Shown: positions 22,678 through 34,529, numbered from the stretch's first letter. The stretch is DNA of 64,000 bases from Aphrocallistes beatrix (GCA_963281255.1 OY725504.1:248001-312000); one strand, 5' to 3'. The notes: a model not told the origin generated them from the sequence alone. Translations and numbers: made by a program.

Positions 22678-23180
22678 ATGTACTCTACTGTTGCAAAATG
22701 GGAGCTGAGTTCAAGCGAGGTCGCAGATTCTTCGAGGATGCTCCACGGTGAGGGAGTCTGTTAGAGTCCATCACTCAACAACCATCGCTCTTGTGGAGGA
22801 GATATTACAGGACATGCGTATCAAGGTCGTGCATTGCTATGGAGATTGGGGTGTCAAGTGGCAGCATAAGTACCATCATTCACGAGCATCTGCAGATGTC
22901 CAAAGTACACCATGGACTCTGTTTTTGGGACAGCATGGGAGTCATTCTGATAGGTTACTTGGACAGAAACTCTACAACAGGGTTGCCGTGGGAATGGAAA
23001 TCCCCATGGGATGGGATGGGAATGGGAATGACTTTTTGCCCCGTGGGGATTCCCACAGGGTTCCTATGGTATACTTTCCAACCCTCCAGGGATCCTTGAA
23101 TTATCCAGAGAAAGACATATTATCCAGGGATCCAGGGATTTAATGATAAATCCAGGGATTCCATGCGATGGAAACACAAG
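22678..23180 (+). pseudogene. Second mariner relic, shorter
   Basis: Copies the 5' part of the relic at 13190 (ATGGGAGCTGAGTTCAAGCG...) plus the FWDSMGVILIGYLDRN piece and the same inserted segment with GGGATTCCCACAGGG. It lacks the middle region (about 13410-13610 of the first copy) and the catalytic 3' portion. It is probably part of the segmental duplication rather than an independent insertion. Confidence 0.65.
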
Positions 23181-23194
23181 GATACCTCCTAAAA

Positions 23195-23608
23195 CAAGGG
23201 TGCTCAAACGGTGGCCCGCGGATAATTCGCTTGTTTTCATTATTCAAATATATACAATAGATTGACGTACTTCAATCGTCAGATAATAATTGTTTTTTCT
23301 AAACACCATATAGAAATAATTATAGATACTCTACAAATGTATCAATGTCCTAGTATGAATACAGTATTTGGTAACTATAGTTGAGTTCAAAAGAGACATC
23401 AAATGATTCGAATCCATTCAAAAGATTATAATTTAAGTCAATAACCTGAATTTACAAGTAGAATCCATTATTAATGCAATATGAGGTCAAATAGTATAGC
23501 TTGAAAATTGATTAAGCTAAAGCCAGAGGCGATCTATGATTTGTGGCCCGTAAGGCGAAGCCTAATTTTTAATGTGGCCCGTAGATTTAAAAGTTTGAGC
23601 ACCCATGC
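23195..23608. mobile_element. hAT-like non-autonomous element
   Basis: Ends AAGGGTGCTCAAAC and GTTTGAGCACCCATG are inverted. The subterminal GGTGGCCCGCGG / GTGGCCCGTAG words are typical of short hAT derivatives. About 410 bp, with no ORF. Target-site duplication was not resolved. Confidence 0.55.
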
Positions 23609-23639
23609 TCTACATTAATTGCAAAACAATTTGTTTGCT

Positions 23640-23770
23640 TTCTACATCACAAAACCTTTCTAGAAGCATAGTATCTCTCTTTATATCTTTATATATATCT
23701 TTATATCAACCATTACGTTGGCATACAAAACACCTGTGTAGGAACCTTTCACAGCGAAGGTAAATGTAAT
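23640..23770 (-). pseudogene. 3' tip of a jacalin-aerolysin gene
   Basis: On the minus strand this encodes a close match to the last strand of copy 2 (compare TGVLYANVMVDIK with TGVSYTDVIVDIKKQ) plus shared 3' flank (CACAAAACCT near 23650 and 26301). The rest of the gene is absent. The neighbouring 23815-23990 segment is the aerolysin-flank repeat. Confidence 0.6.
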
Positions 23771-23999
23771 CGTGTATTGTCTATATTGCATATATGATTA
23801 TAGTACTTGATAATCTTGGAATGATACATTGCATCTCTGAATCTACTTTACACTGAAAGACTTAGAGAATTAATTAATCTTGTCGTAATCATGGGGAAAA
23901 AATTATGATGGTTCATGATACAATGTAATGTAATAGCAGGATGTTTATTAATTGATGAATTATTAAAACCTTGAAAATGGAAAATGGGTATATCGACTA

Positions 24000-26320
24000 T
24001 GACTACACTAAGCGGACAAAAGTATTTCAATACTTGACTCTTTCCCATACAAATAATATTAAATCGGATTTTTTCAAGCAGGGCAATACGTTCAAATTCA
24101 AAGAGATACTAAAAATCTGATAAACTGTGGCAACGACCCAAAATTCCCTTGGAGGATTTAGACATAACAATTGCTTATTCATACCAAGTTTGATCATCTT
24201 TAGTGTGATCCTATAAGATTACTTCAAATTTGATATCAGATATGCAATAGAATTTTCTTCATGGATATACCCGTTTTAGCACTATTTATGAGGGAAATTA
24301 TTGCGGTGTCCATACTTTTGGCCAGGCAGCGTATACAGCTGTATTTGTGGATTGGGAACAATATTTTGGACTTTGATGATGTTAAATACCTAAAATCATT
24401 AGTTATTTTATTCTCTACTGATAATTAGAAAGAATCTACACCTTATACGTATATTCAAACGCAATGGTTTTTTTGTTTGTGCAAATTGATTGAGGAACTG
24501 GGAGGCGCTAGAAATGTGAAATTTGGCACACAGGCAAATAAGTTCGAAGATCTAAGCGATATTTGACACCTCGTCGGGATATGTGACAAAATGCGTTGAA
24601 GTTTCTGGAGCCAAGAGTTCCTACTTTTTTTCAAGATTGATAGACAGCTTGAAAACTGTATAGAGTTGTGCAGTATCAGAAATGTTCAGCAGACTTTTGC
24701 TTAGTTATGCCCTCCAGAAAAACGTAATTCCTAAAATCTTGGTTCTGTAATATTGTTTAATCAACATGAAATATTAACAGGAGAAAATGTCTGGCCCAGA
24801 AACTTTCTGATTACCCGTAACTGTAAGAACCAAATATTGAAAAATTGTTACATCAAGAGTGAAATTTCTATCTCAAGAATAGAGTGGTTAAAGATAAGCA
24901 AAAAATCATGGAACTAAACAGAGGATTATTGAAGTAAGTATAGCGATTTTAAACTATCAGTTTACAGATACTACGTATATAGGTAACGAATAACTTTACT
25001 CAACAATCGTAAGAATTATAATGGGGGCCATTTTGAACATTTGAACAGATTTTTGATGAAAAAATTATAATGAAGAAATTGTATATCCAGGATATAAGAT
25101 TATTTGATTCCACAGTGCTAACATATGATGAAAATATATGATTGATTCAACACTGGAGGAAAGTCATTTGTTTCATTAATGTGATGATACAAATCATCAT
25201 TCATCATTAAAAATACTCCTCGAGTAGTAATACCTTATCAATACTCACTCTTAATAGAGAAGAGATATACAACATAAGACATTCTTTTGTAACCAGGGTA
25301 AGTTTCTAAATTCACAGTACTTTCCCTGACAAGCGATAACATCCTGTGGTATGCTGAGATGGAACATCTTGTGTCTTGATTGTCAATCAGTAATGTTATA
25401 CCTCAAGCATGATTCCATTAAATAATGCAAATAACAAAGTGGAGATATTCCATTTCAAGTAGTAAGGATAAAGTTGTGCTACGTAGCTCTTGTTATTAGC
25501 ATGTTTCCTAGTAGTAGAGTTCTAAGTTTAATACGCCATTAATAAACATGTCCATATAGCTAGCATCATTGTTACCTAAGACAGATCCAAACTTATAGGG
25601 TGTTCTAATCTTGGTCCTGTTCCGTTAATAATTATACATACCAAGATGTCTCAAAAAAGAATCTTTAGATGCACACTCTTCAAATAGTTTACTATAGTCT
25701 CCAAATAGTAACCATAAAAATTTCAAGCAATTTGAAGAATATTAAATGGTCGAAGCAATTCGATGTTTGAAGAATAATTCGGAAACTACCGGTTTATCAG
25801 TGATTCACTACTGCAGTATAGTAGACCATCGCTAATCCGAACCGCACTGTACCAACGATTGAAAAATCTTTCGAATTAGTCACTAATTGAATGGATATTT
25901 TTTTAACAATTAATATATTACACAAGCGCGCTTCGCTTGGTTGTGCTGCGCGGCTGGCGGACAATTAGTGTTCGTTGGAGGCGCCCTTTGGGTGCCTAGG
26001 ATCACAGCGGATATATGTATATATATATATACTATGAGCGATTTTGAGGAATATATAACAAAATAAAAGTCGTACACTTTGGATCTTCTATGACCAAGCT
26101 TATGACGCATAATCTACTACTCATTATATACCATCTTAAATTGAGATTTGTGTGATGTCTATTTTAATTGAGGGAAATATAATCACATAGTACAAGCTAA
26201 GAAGAAGGAATATAGTCAATTATGCTATGTAAAACAATAATCTAATATCTAAGCTCAGTCGCTATTAAGATACTAACTCGCTAAACTAATGGTTTCTACA
26301 CCACAAAACCTATCTAGGAA
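24000..26320. other. Long AT-rich stretch without recognisable gene
   Basis: No coding, RNA or complete element was recognised. A partial CTAATCCGAACCGC...CGAATTAGTCACTAA element end (25820-25890) resembles the MITE at 38818. A small GC-rich island (25922-26000, GCGCGCTTCGCTTGG) echoes one at 62195. Confidence 0.4.
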
Positions 26321-26329
26321 CTCAAAACA

Positions 26330-27334
26330 TTACTGCTTCTTTATATCTACTATTACATCGGTATACGAAACACCAGTGTAAGCACCATTCACATCGAAGG
26401 TAAGTTGGGAGTCATCCGTTGTGGTCATTACAATCTTTCCCGTGTAAGGTAGATCGATATCTGCTTTCCCCATTGAAATGGTAACGTGTACTTTCGATTT
26501 GGCAGGAACCTTGATCGGGAAAGTCCATTTTTCTTCCTTTGTTTCTGTATTTTCCATTCCGTATGTGCCTGAGACAGATACCTTGAAGCCCCACCCGGTT
26601 GTGGTACTGGCAACTTCTGGAATTCCCGCTGTAACGCTAACGTTGTAAGCAAACTCCAAACCAGCGGTAACGGACCAGTATTGCTTCTTAGTTATGGTAT
26701 CGGTTACCTCGAGCGAGAATGTCTGTTCAACGTCTAGTGGGTTATTATAATTCACGGATTTGAGATTATTCATGTTTACATTCGCTTGCTCAGAGCCAAT
26801 AGTTGGATAGTGAACGTCAATCATGCGTGAATCCTTTAAAGGTTTAACGAATTGGAATCCCATAGAGTCAATATCACTGCCAGATCTCCCCATGACTCCA
26901 ACACATGCTCCTGAACCGACATCAATGGGATATTCCTGTTTTAGACCCCAGTCTGTCATTTTTGCAAAAAATTCATTGCCCTTATTTGTCTTAAACTTAA
27001 TGGCTCCGAGTCTTGTTCCTGCCCCGTTTCCCCAGAGAGACATTGACTGGATTAGCTCTCCTGGTTGAAAGCTGAATTCTTTATAAGGTCCAGATGGATT
27101 ACCAAACTGTCTGCTTAGCCCATTGGTCAGCCAAATTTTCACTGATTTTATTTGCCATCCTCCAACCCAGACTCCTATTTTGTTCATCATTCCACCATTA
27201 CTTCCACCCAAAAAACTGAAAGAACCTCCACCCTGACCCCCAATTATATGTACTGTCAGAAAGGGCGAGCTATTTGATATGCTGGTCGTCTCTATTTTTT
27301 CATTCACGCTATCTTCACTGCTTTCACTCGCCAT
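26330..27334 (-). CDS. Jacalin-aerolysin (natterin-like) protein, copy 2
   Basis: 334 residues from the chosen ATG at 27334. After a serine/glutamate-rich head of about 20 residues comes the jacalin-like domain (IGGQGGGSFSFLGG, WVGGWQIKSVKIW, GRSGSDIDSMGFQF), then the aerolysin-type module (NNPLDVEQTFSLEVTDTITK, WTFPIKVPAKSKVHVTISMG, TGVSYTDVIVDIKK). The W-V-G-G-W-Q-I-K motif is the most natterin-like of the three copies. A TATAAATAG box lies about 60 bp upstream on the minus strand (27393-27401), so the longer in-frame extension to 27505 would start before the box and is unlikely. No signal peptide. Confidence 0.8.
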   Translation of the reverse strand: MASESSEDSVNEKIETTSISNSSPFLTVHIIGGQGGGSFSFLGGSNGGMMNKIGVWVGGWQIKSVKIWLTNGLSRQFGNPSGPYKEFSFQPGELIQSMSLWGNGAGTRLGAIKFKTNKGNEFFAKMTDWGLKQEYPIDVGSGACVGVMGRSGSDIDSMGFQFVKPLKDSRMIDVHYPTIGSEQANVNMNNLKSVNYNNPLDVEQTFSLEVTDTITKKQYWSVTAGLEFAYNVSVTAGIPEVASTTTGWGFKVSVSGTYGMENTETKEEKWTFPIKVPAKSKVHVTISMGKADIDLPYTGKIVMTTTDDSQLTFDVNGAYTGVSYTDVIVDIKKQ

Positions 27335-27534
27335 TGCATAAAATGTGTATGATAGTGATGCCTTATATTTATCCACACTCCTTGAATTAGATCTATTTAT
27401 AGTTAAGCGTCCTATGCAGTTCGTGCTTATAACTTCAACTATCAGTGCTGTAGCAGTATCAAATTTTGTTTTAGTGTGTGTTCTATAGTGTGTGCATATA
27501 GCCACGATTGTAGAAAGATTTGTGTATTATCATA

Positions 27535-27910
27535 TACAGATAATCACTATTCAACTGGGAAGATTTGACCCCAGCGAAACAAACCTCTTGAACAAAGATT
27601 TGTCTAGATTCAGCTCTATTGAGTTATCTATAGTTAGAAATCAGTATATTCTGCACTGATTTATAACCATGGATAACTCTATATAATCTAATTATAGCTA
27701 AGATCTAATATTAGTATCGTTTAGGTCTCATCTTGGTGAGTCATGACTTCAGGCTGATCAACCAGGTGAACTGTGAAGTGTGGGTATGTCAGAATGGCAG
27801 AGTTGAGAAGTGGGAAGGTGACATTCTCACTTATAAGCAACACCTCCAAGACACTTTAAAACCACCCAAGAAATCCTGAAAGAAGAAAACCGGCGCCAAG
27901 AAGTGATAGC
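27535..27910 (+). pseudogene. ABCF2 last-intron/last-exon fragment
   Basis: Begins abruptly within the copied last intron (GATAATCACTATTCAACTGG) and contains exon 5 ([17 protein letters not shown], from about 27725). A substitution puts a stop in the lysine-rich tail (AAATCCTGA). It is the left part of the third duplicated unit. Confidence 0.8.
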
Positions 27911-28527
27911 ATAGCAACAAGAAGCTACTAGGGAATGTGTATATAACAGTATGTATCTTTGAGATTAGACAATGGATCATTTCACACTTGTTTAGAAATA
28001 TGATTGTATTGCTCTGCCATTTCAATTCTGAAAGATTAGCTGATACAGATCTACCTCTGAGTTTTATGTGTAATTTAAACCTGGGATTTGTCTATTTATA
28101 GGAACTACCCCAGACTTTATGGCTTCCCTACTAAAAATAGCTCAAACCGGAATGACGCAACACATTCCTGAGGCAACTTTTATTAAGAGCTAAACTACTC
28201 TCATTAACTCACATACCCATTCTAAGTCTTGATATGAGAATGCTGAGTATTTTTAAGATTTATATTTTCAAAATTTGAAGAGTAATTCAAGCTTAAGCTA
28301 TTTTTAGAATTACACTATAATTAGACCTAATAAAGTGTAAATTGTAAACGATGGTCACACTTGGATTTACAATAATATTAAGAATCTTAATTTTGTTGTT
28401 ATTACTTTATTTTCATAATTTTCCATTCTTAATTACTTTCATCAATTCCATAATAGACTCCTTTAGTAGATTATTTGATCCCATTAATCTTCCGAATTGT
28501 ATCGTTTATATTTTAGACTTATTTAAT

Positions 28528-29040
28528 ATGTATCTCAAGAATAAACATGCCTAACGTACATTCTTCGCAATCCTCTTCTTCGCCATAGCAACCTATTTAC
28601 TCACAGGAATGTCTATCCTCATATCCTTCAAATTCATCCAGATACCTCACTCCCCTGTAAACATGATTCTCTTCTCTATCGGTACACTCATAATGGGATT
28701 GGTGGGGGTGTTAGTTCTATTTGGAAGTGTCTGGAGAACAAACACATCAGAGGAGACTTGGTTCCAGTTTACTGGATGCTCTACTCACTGCTGAACGGGT
28801 TAGCGCTATTTTTAGCCATTTCGGAACTAATCTACGTTCTCAACACGCCTGACCAAAGCTATGTGCTACTTCTGCCGATGTCGATTCTAATTTTATTAAC
28901 AACGTTAGTGACGACGGTTTTCTCGTATGTGATTCATTTCTATTTTAAAGTTCCGTTTCTAAATATAGAACAAGAAAAACCGCCGACTTACAATGATGTC
29001 ATCGAGAAGAGAATCTCCACTCCTCCACCGAGGTGTCATA
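28528..29040 (+). pseudogene. PPxY-tetraspan copy 3, broken
   Basis: Same start as the intact copies, but codon 9 is a stop (AAA to TAA at about 28552). A two-base deletion near 28732 shifts the frame after the second membrane segment, and a ten-base deletion removes the second PPxY motif (CCACCG joined to AGGTGTCATAA). Three independent lesions show it is not functional. Confidence 0.85.
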
Positions 29041-29465
29041 AACTGGAACTAAGATTGTTTTAATTCTAATCACCTTTATAATTTTGTTGATTTTGTTATT
29101 GTCTTTTGAGTTGTTTACTGTTTGTTAGATTATTTGTATATATTTAATCTGTATTGTTTATATTGAATTGATTATACTGAATAAACTTGTGTATCTCTCC
29201 TAATCTTATATCTTGTACTACTACAGTAGAGAGATGGGAATATCCAATAGTGAATGAGGAATAATAGAATTGGTTTATCACAGAGAAAGAATGCAAAACG
29301 GAAGTATTGATTGAATTGAATCAGAGCATTATAAAGTGATTGAGACATAAATACGAATAAATAATTCTACTTTAGAAATTGATAAAGCTACTCAAAATCA
29401 GATTTGAGATCAATCCTTTTATTTACCGTGAGAATTCGTTGCATTCTCGTTCCTATATTGATATA

Positions 29466-29602
29466 CAGTCGACTCCGCTTAATAATAGCTATCACACATA
29501 GAAGCTAATACAAAATATTTTCGGTTAATAGGGTTCTCCGCCGTTTAATCGGGTCAAAATGTCCTCTGACCGATGTGACCCTATTAAGCGGAGTCGACTC
29601 TA
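29466..29602. mobile_element. MITE, CAGTCGACTCCGCTTAAT family (short copy)
   Basis: 137 bp foldback with ends CAGTCGACTCCGCTTAAT and ATTAAGCGGAGTCGACT. Internal word ACACATAGAAGCTAATACAA is shared with six other copies (41240, 41647, 44486, 51815, 54400, 60787). Confidence 0.8.
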
Positions 29603-30126
29603 TATTATTTAACCAAAGTTTGAAAGTATAAATATAATCTATAACGTATCAAGTCATGGTCTATGCATTCATTAAATTCGATATTATGCTTGATTTCATA
29701 TCAGAACTGTGTCTCACAATAATGCCACTTCTCTGAGGTTCATGCCCATATATGTACAATGTCTCCAACACATGTTTAATACTCATAATCTAAATTTAGA
29801 TATATCAAGTGGAAATAACGTACTTAGTTTGAAAGAGTCTAACAACAAATTCACTTTCAACAAATATAATTTGGTCAAGATTAGCCAATAATAAACAACA
29901 TTGTCACATTTTGAAACTGATTCTGGCTAAGTTGGAACTGAATCTAACAATAATGAAAGTAACCACATACCACATGTGTAATGGGGTAACTAAGGAGAAT
30001 TCAATCCTATATTTAGCTATGTTAGTTTCATTACTAGTCTAAGAGAAATGTATAAATAGACTCACAAACTCACTCATTTATCTAACAAACAAACTACAAA
30101 CACTCTACAACGAACAAAAGAAAAGA

Positions 30127-31428
30127 ATGGCAGCAAGGTACCCACAAGCACCAGTAGTTGCAACCACACAAAATCCCCGACACGTCTCCATCACAGAATT
30201 GGAAAGAGCTCTAGAAGATCTGACTCTGCAAGTGGCAGAGAGGAAGAGACAACTCAGCAACACTTTCAGACAGATCCACGAAATGGTGGCACAAAGGGAA
30301 GTGGCACTCTTGGCAGAGTTGGATGCCACCCCAACTGAAATCAAAACTAAAATCCAAGAGCGAAGAGCTAGCTTGGAACAGCTGACAAAGAACAGAGATG
30401 ATACGGAGAGGGAACTGAATGCCAACAGACTGAACGCGTTGCTACAGAAAAATCTTAAGAATATCAAAGACGAAATGGAAAAGATCCTTTCAGAGCAAAT
30501 TTCGTTCCCTCACGTGTCCATCAGCTGTCAGATGGAAGAGATAGAGAGGACACTGGAAGAGAAATGTCGCATTTTGAAAACACCAAATCCATACACTGGC
30601 AGGACTCTACCTATCTGGCATGGAGTTAAGGAAGGTGAAGAAGAAGAAGATCAACTATTCAACGCTTCAGCAATTTGCATAGATACCATCAGTCAGCTGA
30701 TTTATGTAGGAGAGTTATCTGACACTGGTAGAATACAAGTCTTCACGAGTGAAGGCAATCACCACTCAACTCTACGCAATCCACTGATGAAAAACTGCTA
30801 CTACATGAAGATTCATAAAGACCACTTCTATCTGACCACATATTCCTACCCGCCTTATTTTCTCAAACTAAACAAGAAAGAAGAAACAATAAAAAAAGTA
30901 AAATTGGAACTTAACACTTCAATTTACGCGATATTTATAGAAGGATCAAATATCTACGCTTGTGTTGATAAGTCTCTAACAGTACAGATATTTGATCTCA
31001 ACCTCAAGCTTACTAAGAAGATTATTCTGAAGGCTATCTCGTTTGATGAAGATACAACTCCTCGAGACATCATCCTTTACAAACAACAAATGTTTGTTCT
31101 ATTCAGCTACTGGAACAAAAACTACCATCCAGATCCAATCCAAGTATTCAAGCTAGATGGAACCCTAATACGCTCCCTAGTAACAGGAAACGACATCAAA
31201 AATGCTCGCTACTTCTGTCTAGATTCCTATGAGAATATTCTGATGAGTGACTGTTATGGTCACTGTATCAGAATATTCTCTCCAGACGGAATCCTGATAC
31301 AGAAGATTGGTAGAGAGGGAATGAAGGAAGCAGGAGAGTTATTCTATCCTAGAGGTATAGCAATAGACTCCAAACAAAGAATAATTATAGTGGATCACAA
31401 AGAAGACAACAAACTCCAAGCCTTCTAA
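30127..31428 (+). CDS. Coiled-coil / NHL-propeller protein, copy D
   Basis: 433 residues, intronless, the longest copy because of extra residues in the first inter-blade block (EGEEEEDQLFN). Coiled coil about 20-150, propeller about 165-433. TATAAATAG at 30051-30059. Distinct residues at the variable blocks include TYSYPPYFLKL, and NALYF becomes NARYF. It is preceded by a broken tetraspan and followed by a second, fragmentary NHL 3' end. Confidence 0.8.
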   Translation: MAARYPQAPVVATTQNPRHVSITELERALEDLTLQVAERKRQLSNTFRQIHEMVAQREVALLAELDATPTEIKTKIQERRASLEQLTKNRDDTERELNANRLNALLQKNLKNIKDEMEKILSEQISFPHVSISCQMEEIERTLEEKCRILKTPNPYTGRTLPIWHGVKEGEEEEDQLFNASAICIDTISQLIYVGELSDTGRIQVFTSEGNHHSTLRNPLMKNCYYMKIHKDHFYLTTYSYPPYFLKLNKKEETIKKVKLELNTSIYAIFIEGSNIYACVDKSLTVQIFDLNLKLTKKIILKAISFDEDTTPRDIILYKQQMFVLFSYWNKNYHPDPIQVFKLDGTLIRSLVTGNDIKNARYFCLDSYENILMSDCYGHCIRIFSPDGILIQKIGREGMKEAGELFYPRGIAIDSKQRIIIVDHKEDNKLQAF

Positions 31429-31675
31429 GCTGCAACTAATATTATTTGTTTATGTACAGTCATTTGTGTATTTATTTATATTTCTTTGTGTCATATTATT
31501 CTGTTTATCAATTGTACTCAATTAGCCTTAATAAAATATCATAAAAATGATTATCAAATATTTTGTTTACTACCTCACCAGATATAGAATATTTACCTTT
31601 TAATCGCATATTTACCGAACCTCTGGTTTATACTCGTAAAACTATAGATTTACGAATATTTTTAATTTAACACAA

Positions 31676-32062
31676 CTCGTTTGATGAAGATACAACTCCT
31701 CAAGACATCATCCTACACAAACAACAAATGTTTGTTCTATTCAGCTACTATAGCTACTGGGTCAATGCCTACCATCCAGATCCAATCCAAGTATTTATGC
31801 TAGATGGAACTCTCATACGCTCTCTAGTTACAGGAAACGACATCAAGTATGCTGAATACTTCTGTCTAGATTCCTATGAGAATATTCTGGTGAGTGACTA
31901 TCACTGTACCAGAATATTCTCTCCAGACGGAATCCTAATACAGAGGATTGGTAGAGATGGAAGGAAGGAAGCAGGAGAGCTATGGCGACCTAGAGGTATA
32001 GCAGTAGACTCCAAACAAAGAATAATTATAGTGGATTAGACAACAAACTCCAAGCCTTCTAA
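31676..32062 (+). pseudogene. NHL-propeller 3' fragment
   Basis: Starts abruptly at the SFDEDTTPQDI codons (propeller midpoint) directly after copy D's 3' flank and runs to the last blade. A small deletion (GTGGATT|AGACAACAAACTCC) creates an early stop at 32037. It keeps its own variable-block residues (SYYSYWVNAYHP), so it derives from another, now lost, paralog. Confidence 0.8.
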
Positions 32063-32295
32063 GCTGCAACTAATAATATTTGTTTATGTACAGTAATTTG
32101 TGTATTTATTTATATTTCTTTGTGTCATATTATTCTGTTTATCAATTGTACTCAATTAGCCTTACCACAAAAAAGTATATAAGCACATGTTTAATAATGA
32201 TAATCTCTCGAATGTTTTTGTTTACTACCTCACTATAAATATAATATTTTGCCTTTCAATCGCATATTGCCGAACTTTTGGTTTATAAAACTATA

Positions 32296-32510
32296 GATTC
32301 ACAAATATGTTTAATTTGACACTTTCAAAAATACAAATAAGCTGTTACATGTGTATAAATATAGTATCAGATATAAATAGTATCAATTGAGTTCATACGG
32401 AATTGAATGAGGATGGAATGTTGTGAGGTGTGAAGTGGTTGGTTGCATTGTTTGTGTCAGATGACGTCATCAGACATATCTTCATATATCAGAGATGATT
32501 CTAAAGAGTT
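32296..32510. repeat. Conserved downstream block of NHL genes (copy 4)
   Basis: Same block as at 8781, with the intact GATGACGTCATC palindrome. Confidence 0.7.
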
Positions 32511-32695
32511 ATTATAATCCGTTTATGTTGGTTCTCTTGTATAGCAATTGAGTGTATTCCTGCCTCTTAACTTGTATGTTATTAGATTTCTCTTAATTAA
32601 AATAGATCTCACACAAATCTCAATTTAAGATCTGGGGTAACACCATTGAAGCAGAGTAGGCAGTTCCTCATCGCTATTTCTGGCATTGGCTCCAG

Positions 32696-33732
32696 GGGCC
32701 CTATTCTCAGATTGACTTAACTTAAACTTAACTTAAACTTAACTTAAACTTAACTTAAACTTAACTTAAACTAAGTAATTACTTAGTTTTCATTAAGTTT
32801 TCTTAGCTATACTTATACTTAAATCCATACTTAGTTTTTTGCTCGAAACTAAGTAATTACTAAGTAAATACTTAGTTTATGCGTCGAACTTAAGAACTAC
32901 TTAGTTTTTACTTAGTTTGGATAAGTATTTAATTTTAACTTAATTTATTACTTATTCCTTTACTTAGTTTAATAATCCCATACTAAGTTTGTGTTTCATT
33001 TTGACATAGAAACTAAGTACACTGTATTTAATAGTTTTGCCAATCAAAGGGTATCTAGAGATAGGTCAAATGATTCATATCCCATCGACTCATTCAACGA
33101 TATTGAATTCATAATAATTATCATAATATTACTCGTACCATGCAATGATTATTCAGCAGCTTCACGTTTACGTAAGATATTGAGTGATGAAGACATTTTT
33201 GTGGTAATTACTGTAAATCAAATCAATGTCGTAAAAGCATACTACAGCTAATGGTGACTACAACAAATAAATAGAGTTCTAATTGCGATAAAATTGGATC
33301 GTATTGTTCTTCTCAATAATAATATTACATTTATTTTCACATCTTTCTCTTTGCAAGGATGTAAAATAATGTTTTCTTAACAAAATTGTGAGTTAAGTCA
33401 CCTTCGATGTCGACTTAAAAATATATTCATTTAAGTTAAAAACTAAGTAATAAACTAAGTAAATACTAAGTAAAAACTAAGTATTCATCAAAACTAAGTA
33501 AAAACTAAGTAAAAACTAAGTATTCATCAAAACTAAGTAAAAACTAAGTAAAAACTAAGTATTTACTTAGTTTTGTTCTGTGAATACCAACTTAGTTTTT
33601 ACTTAGTTTTTACTTAGTTTTAAACAAAAAACTAAGTAAATACTAAGTATACCAAATAAAACTAAGTAAATACTTAGTTTTTACTTAGTTTAAGTTAAGT
33701 TTAAGTTTAAGTCGATCTGAGAATAAGGCCCC
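32696..33732. mobile_element. 1 kb terminal-inverted-repeat element built of ACTAAGTA arrays
   Basis: Ends GGCCCTATTCTCAGATTGACTT and AAGTCGATCTGAGAATAAGGCC are inverted copies. Both sides carry long arrays of AACTTAAACTTA and AAACTAAGTAAATACTTAGTTT words, which are themselves palindromic (ACTAAGTA/TACTTAGT). The central part holds an 86-codon open frame (32991-33251) containing RVSRDRSNDSYPIDSFND. This is faintly like the N-terminal region of PIF/Harbinger transposases (weak inference). Non-autonomous as it stands. Confidence 0.65.
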
Positions 33733-33744
33733 AGGCCTTGGCAG

Positions 33745-33900
33745 CAAGGATTTATTTGGTACTTACTATCTTTTATTTTTTTCAGTAAAATAAAACGTGG
33801 TAAGTAAATTTTCAAGATGGCGAGCATGAAAAAAGTAGCAAGTGAATTTCCCGGACACATTTCTAATTTTAAAATGCTCAAATCTTTCTGAAAATCGCTC
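33745..33900. repeat. Partial copy of the CCCGGACAC foldback family
   Basis: Shares ordered words with 56095-56265 (TTACTA, AAGATGGCGAGCA, AGCAAGTGAATTTCCCGGACAC, CTGAAAATCGCTCGATGCAC) but lacks the second arm of the palindrome found there. Confidence 0.55.
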
Positions 33901-34230
33901 GATGCACACTCGTTTCGGTCTTAAACTATTCGCTCCTGGAGATAGTGTGCAGTAGTAAATGACACGTCATGATGTTTGGTCATAGGAAAGGAAGGAAAGC
34001 CAATGGTTATTTTGTGATATACTTGTGTTCTCGCAAATCGCTGATGTGTACAGTAAAGTATTATAAACATTTTGGATTTGGACCACTTGAAATAGCAGAC
34101 ATGTAAGCTATGAGAGAAACCCGAAAATTTCCATGTCGACGGTGGGTTTGTCGCCCCTCACCGCCCCTTTGGCTCTCCGAACGGCCCATAGGGGGCGGAA
34201 GGACTCACATTGAGAACTTCTAGTCGACAC

Positions 34231-34450
34231 ATTCCGAAAGTAGAACTACCGTCTACATATTCTAAAAGTAGAATTTCCGTCTAGATATTCTAAAAGTAGA
34301 ATTGCCGTTGCCATTTTAAAAAAGCAGAATTTCCGTTGCCATTTTAAAATAGCAGAATTGCCGTTGGCATTTTAAAATAGTAGAATTTCTGTTGCCATTT
34401 TAAAAAAGTAAAATTGCCGTTGGCATATTTAAAAAGTAGAAGTCTCCTCG
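34231..34450. repeat. 28-bp tandem repeat upstream of jacalin-aerolysin copy 3
   Basis: About eight units of 28 bp, e.g. ATTCTAAAAGTAGAATTTCC followed by GTCTAGAT; later units read TTTTAAAATAGCAGAATTGC followed by CGTTGGCA. It ends about 80 bp before the TATA box of the gene at 34594, so it is promoter-proximal. Confidence 0.8.
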
Positions 34451-34529
34451 TACCATATTGTTCGCGGGGACCAATTCCACGGAACACTCGTAGTGTATCA
34501 AGTTACCATGAAACAGTGCATTACTAAAG

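Noticed and set aside
27335-27505. N-terminal extension of jacalin-aerolysin copy 2 to the ATG at 27505
   Set aside because: It would begin upstream of the TATA box at 27393-27401, and the added residues have no counterpart in copies 1 and 3.
32700-33720. CRISPR-like array of ACTAAGTA repeats
   Set aside because: Repeats are short, palindromic, irregularly spaced and in both orientations inside a terminal-inverted-repeat element; the genome is eukaryotic.
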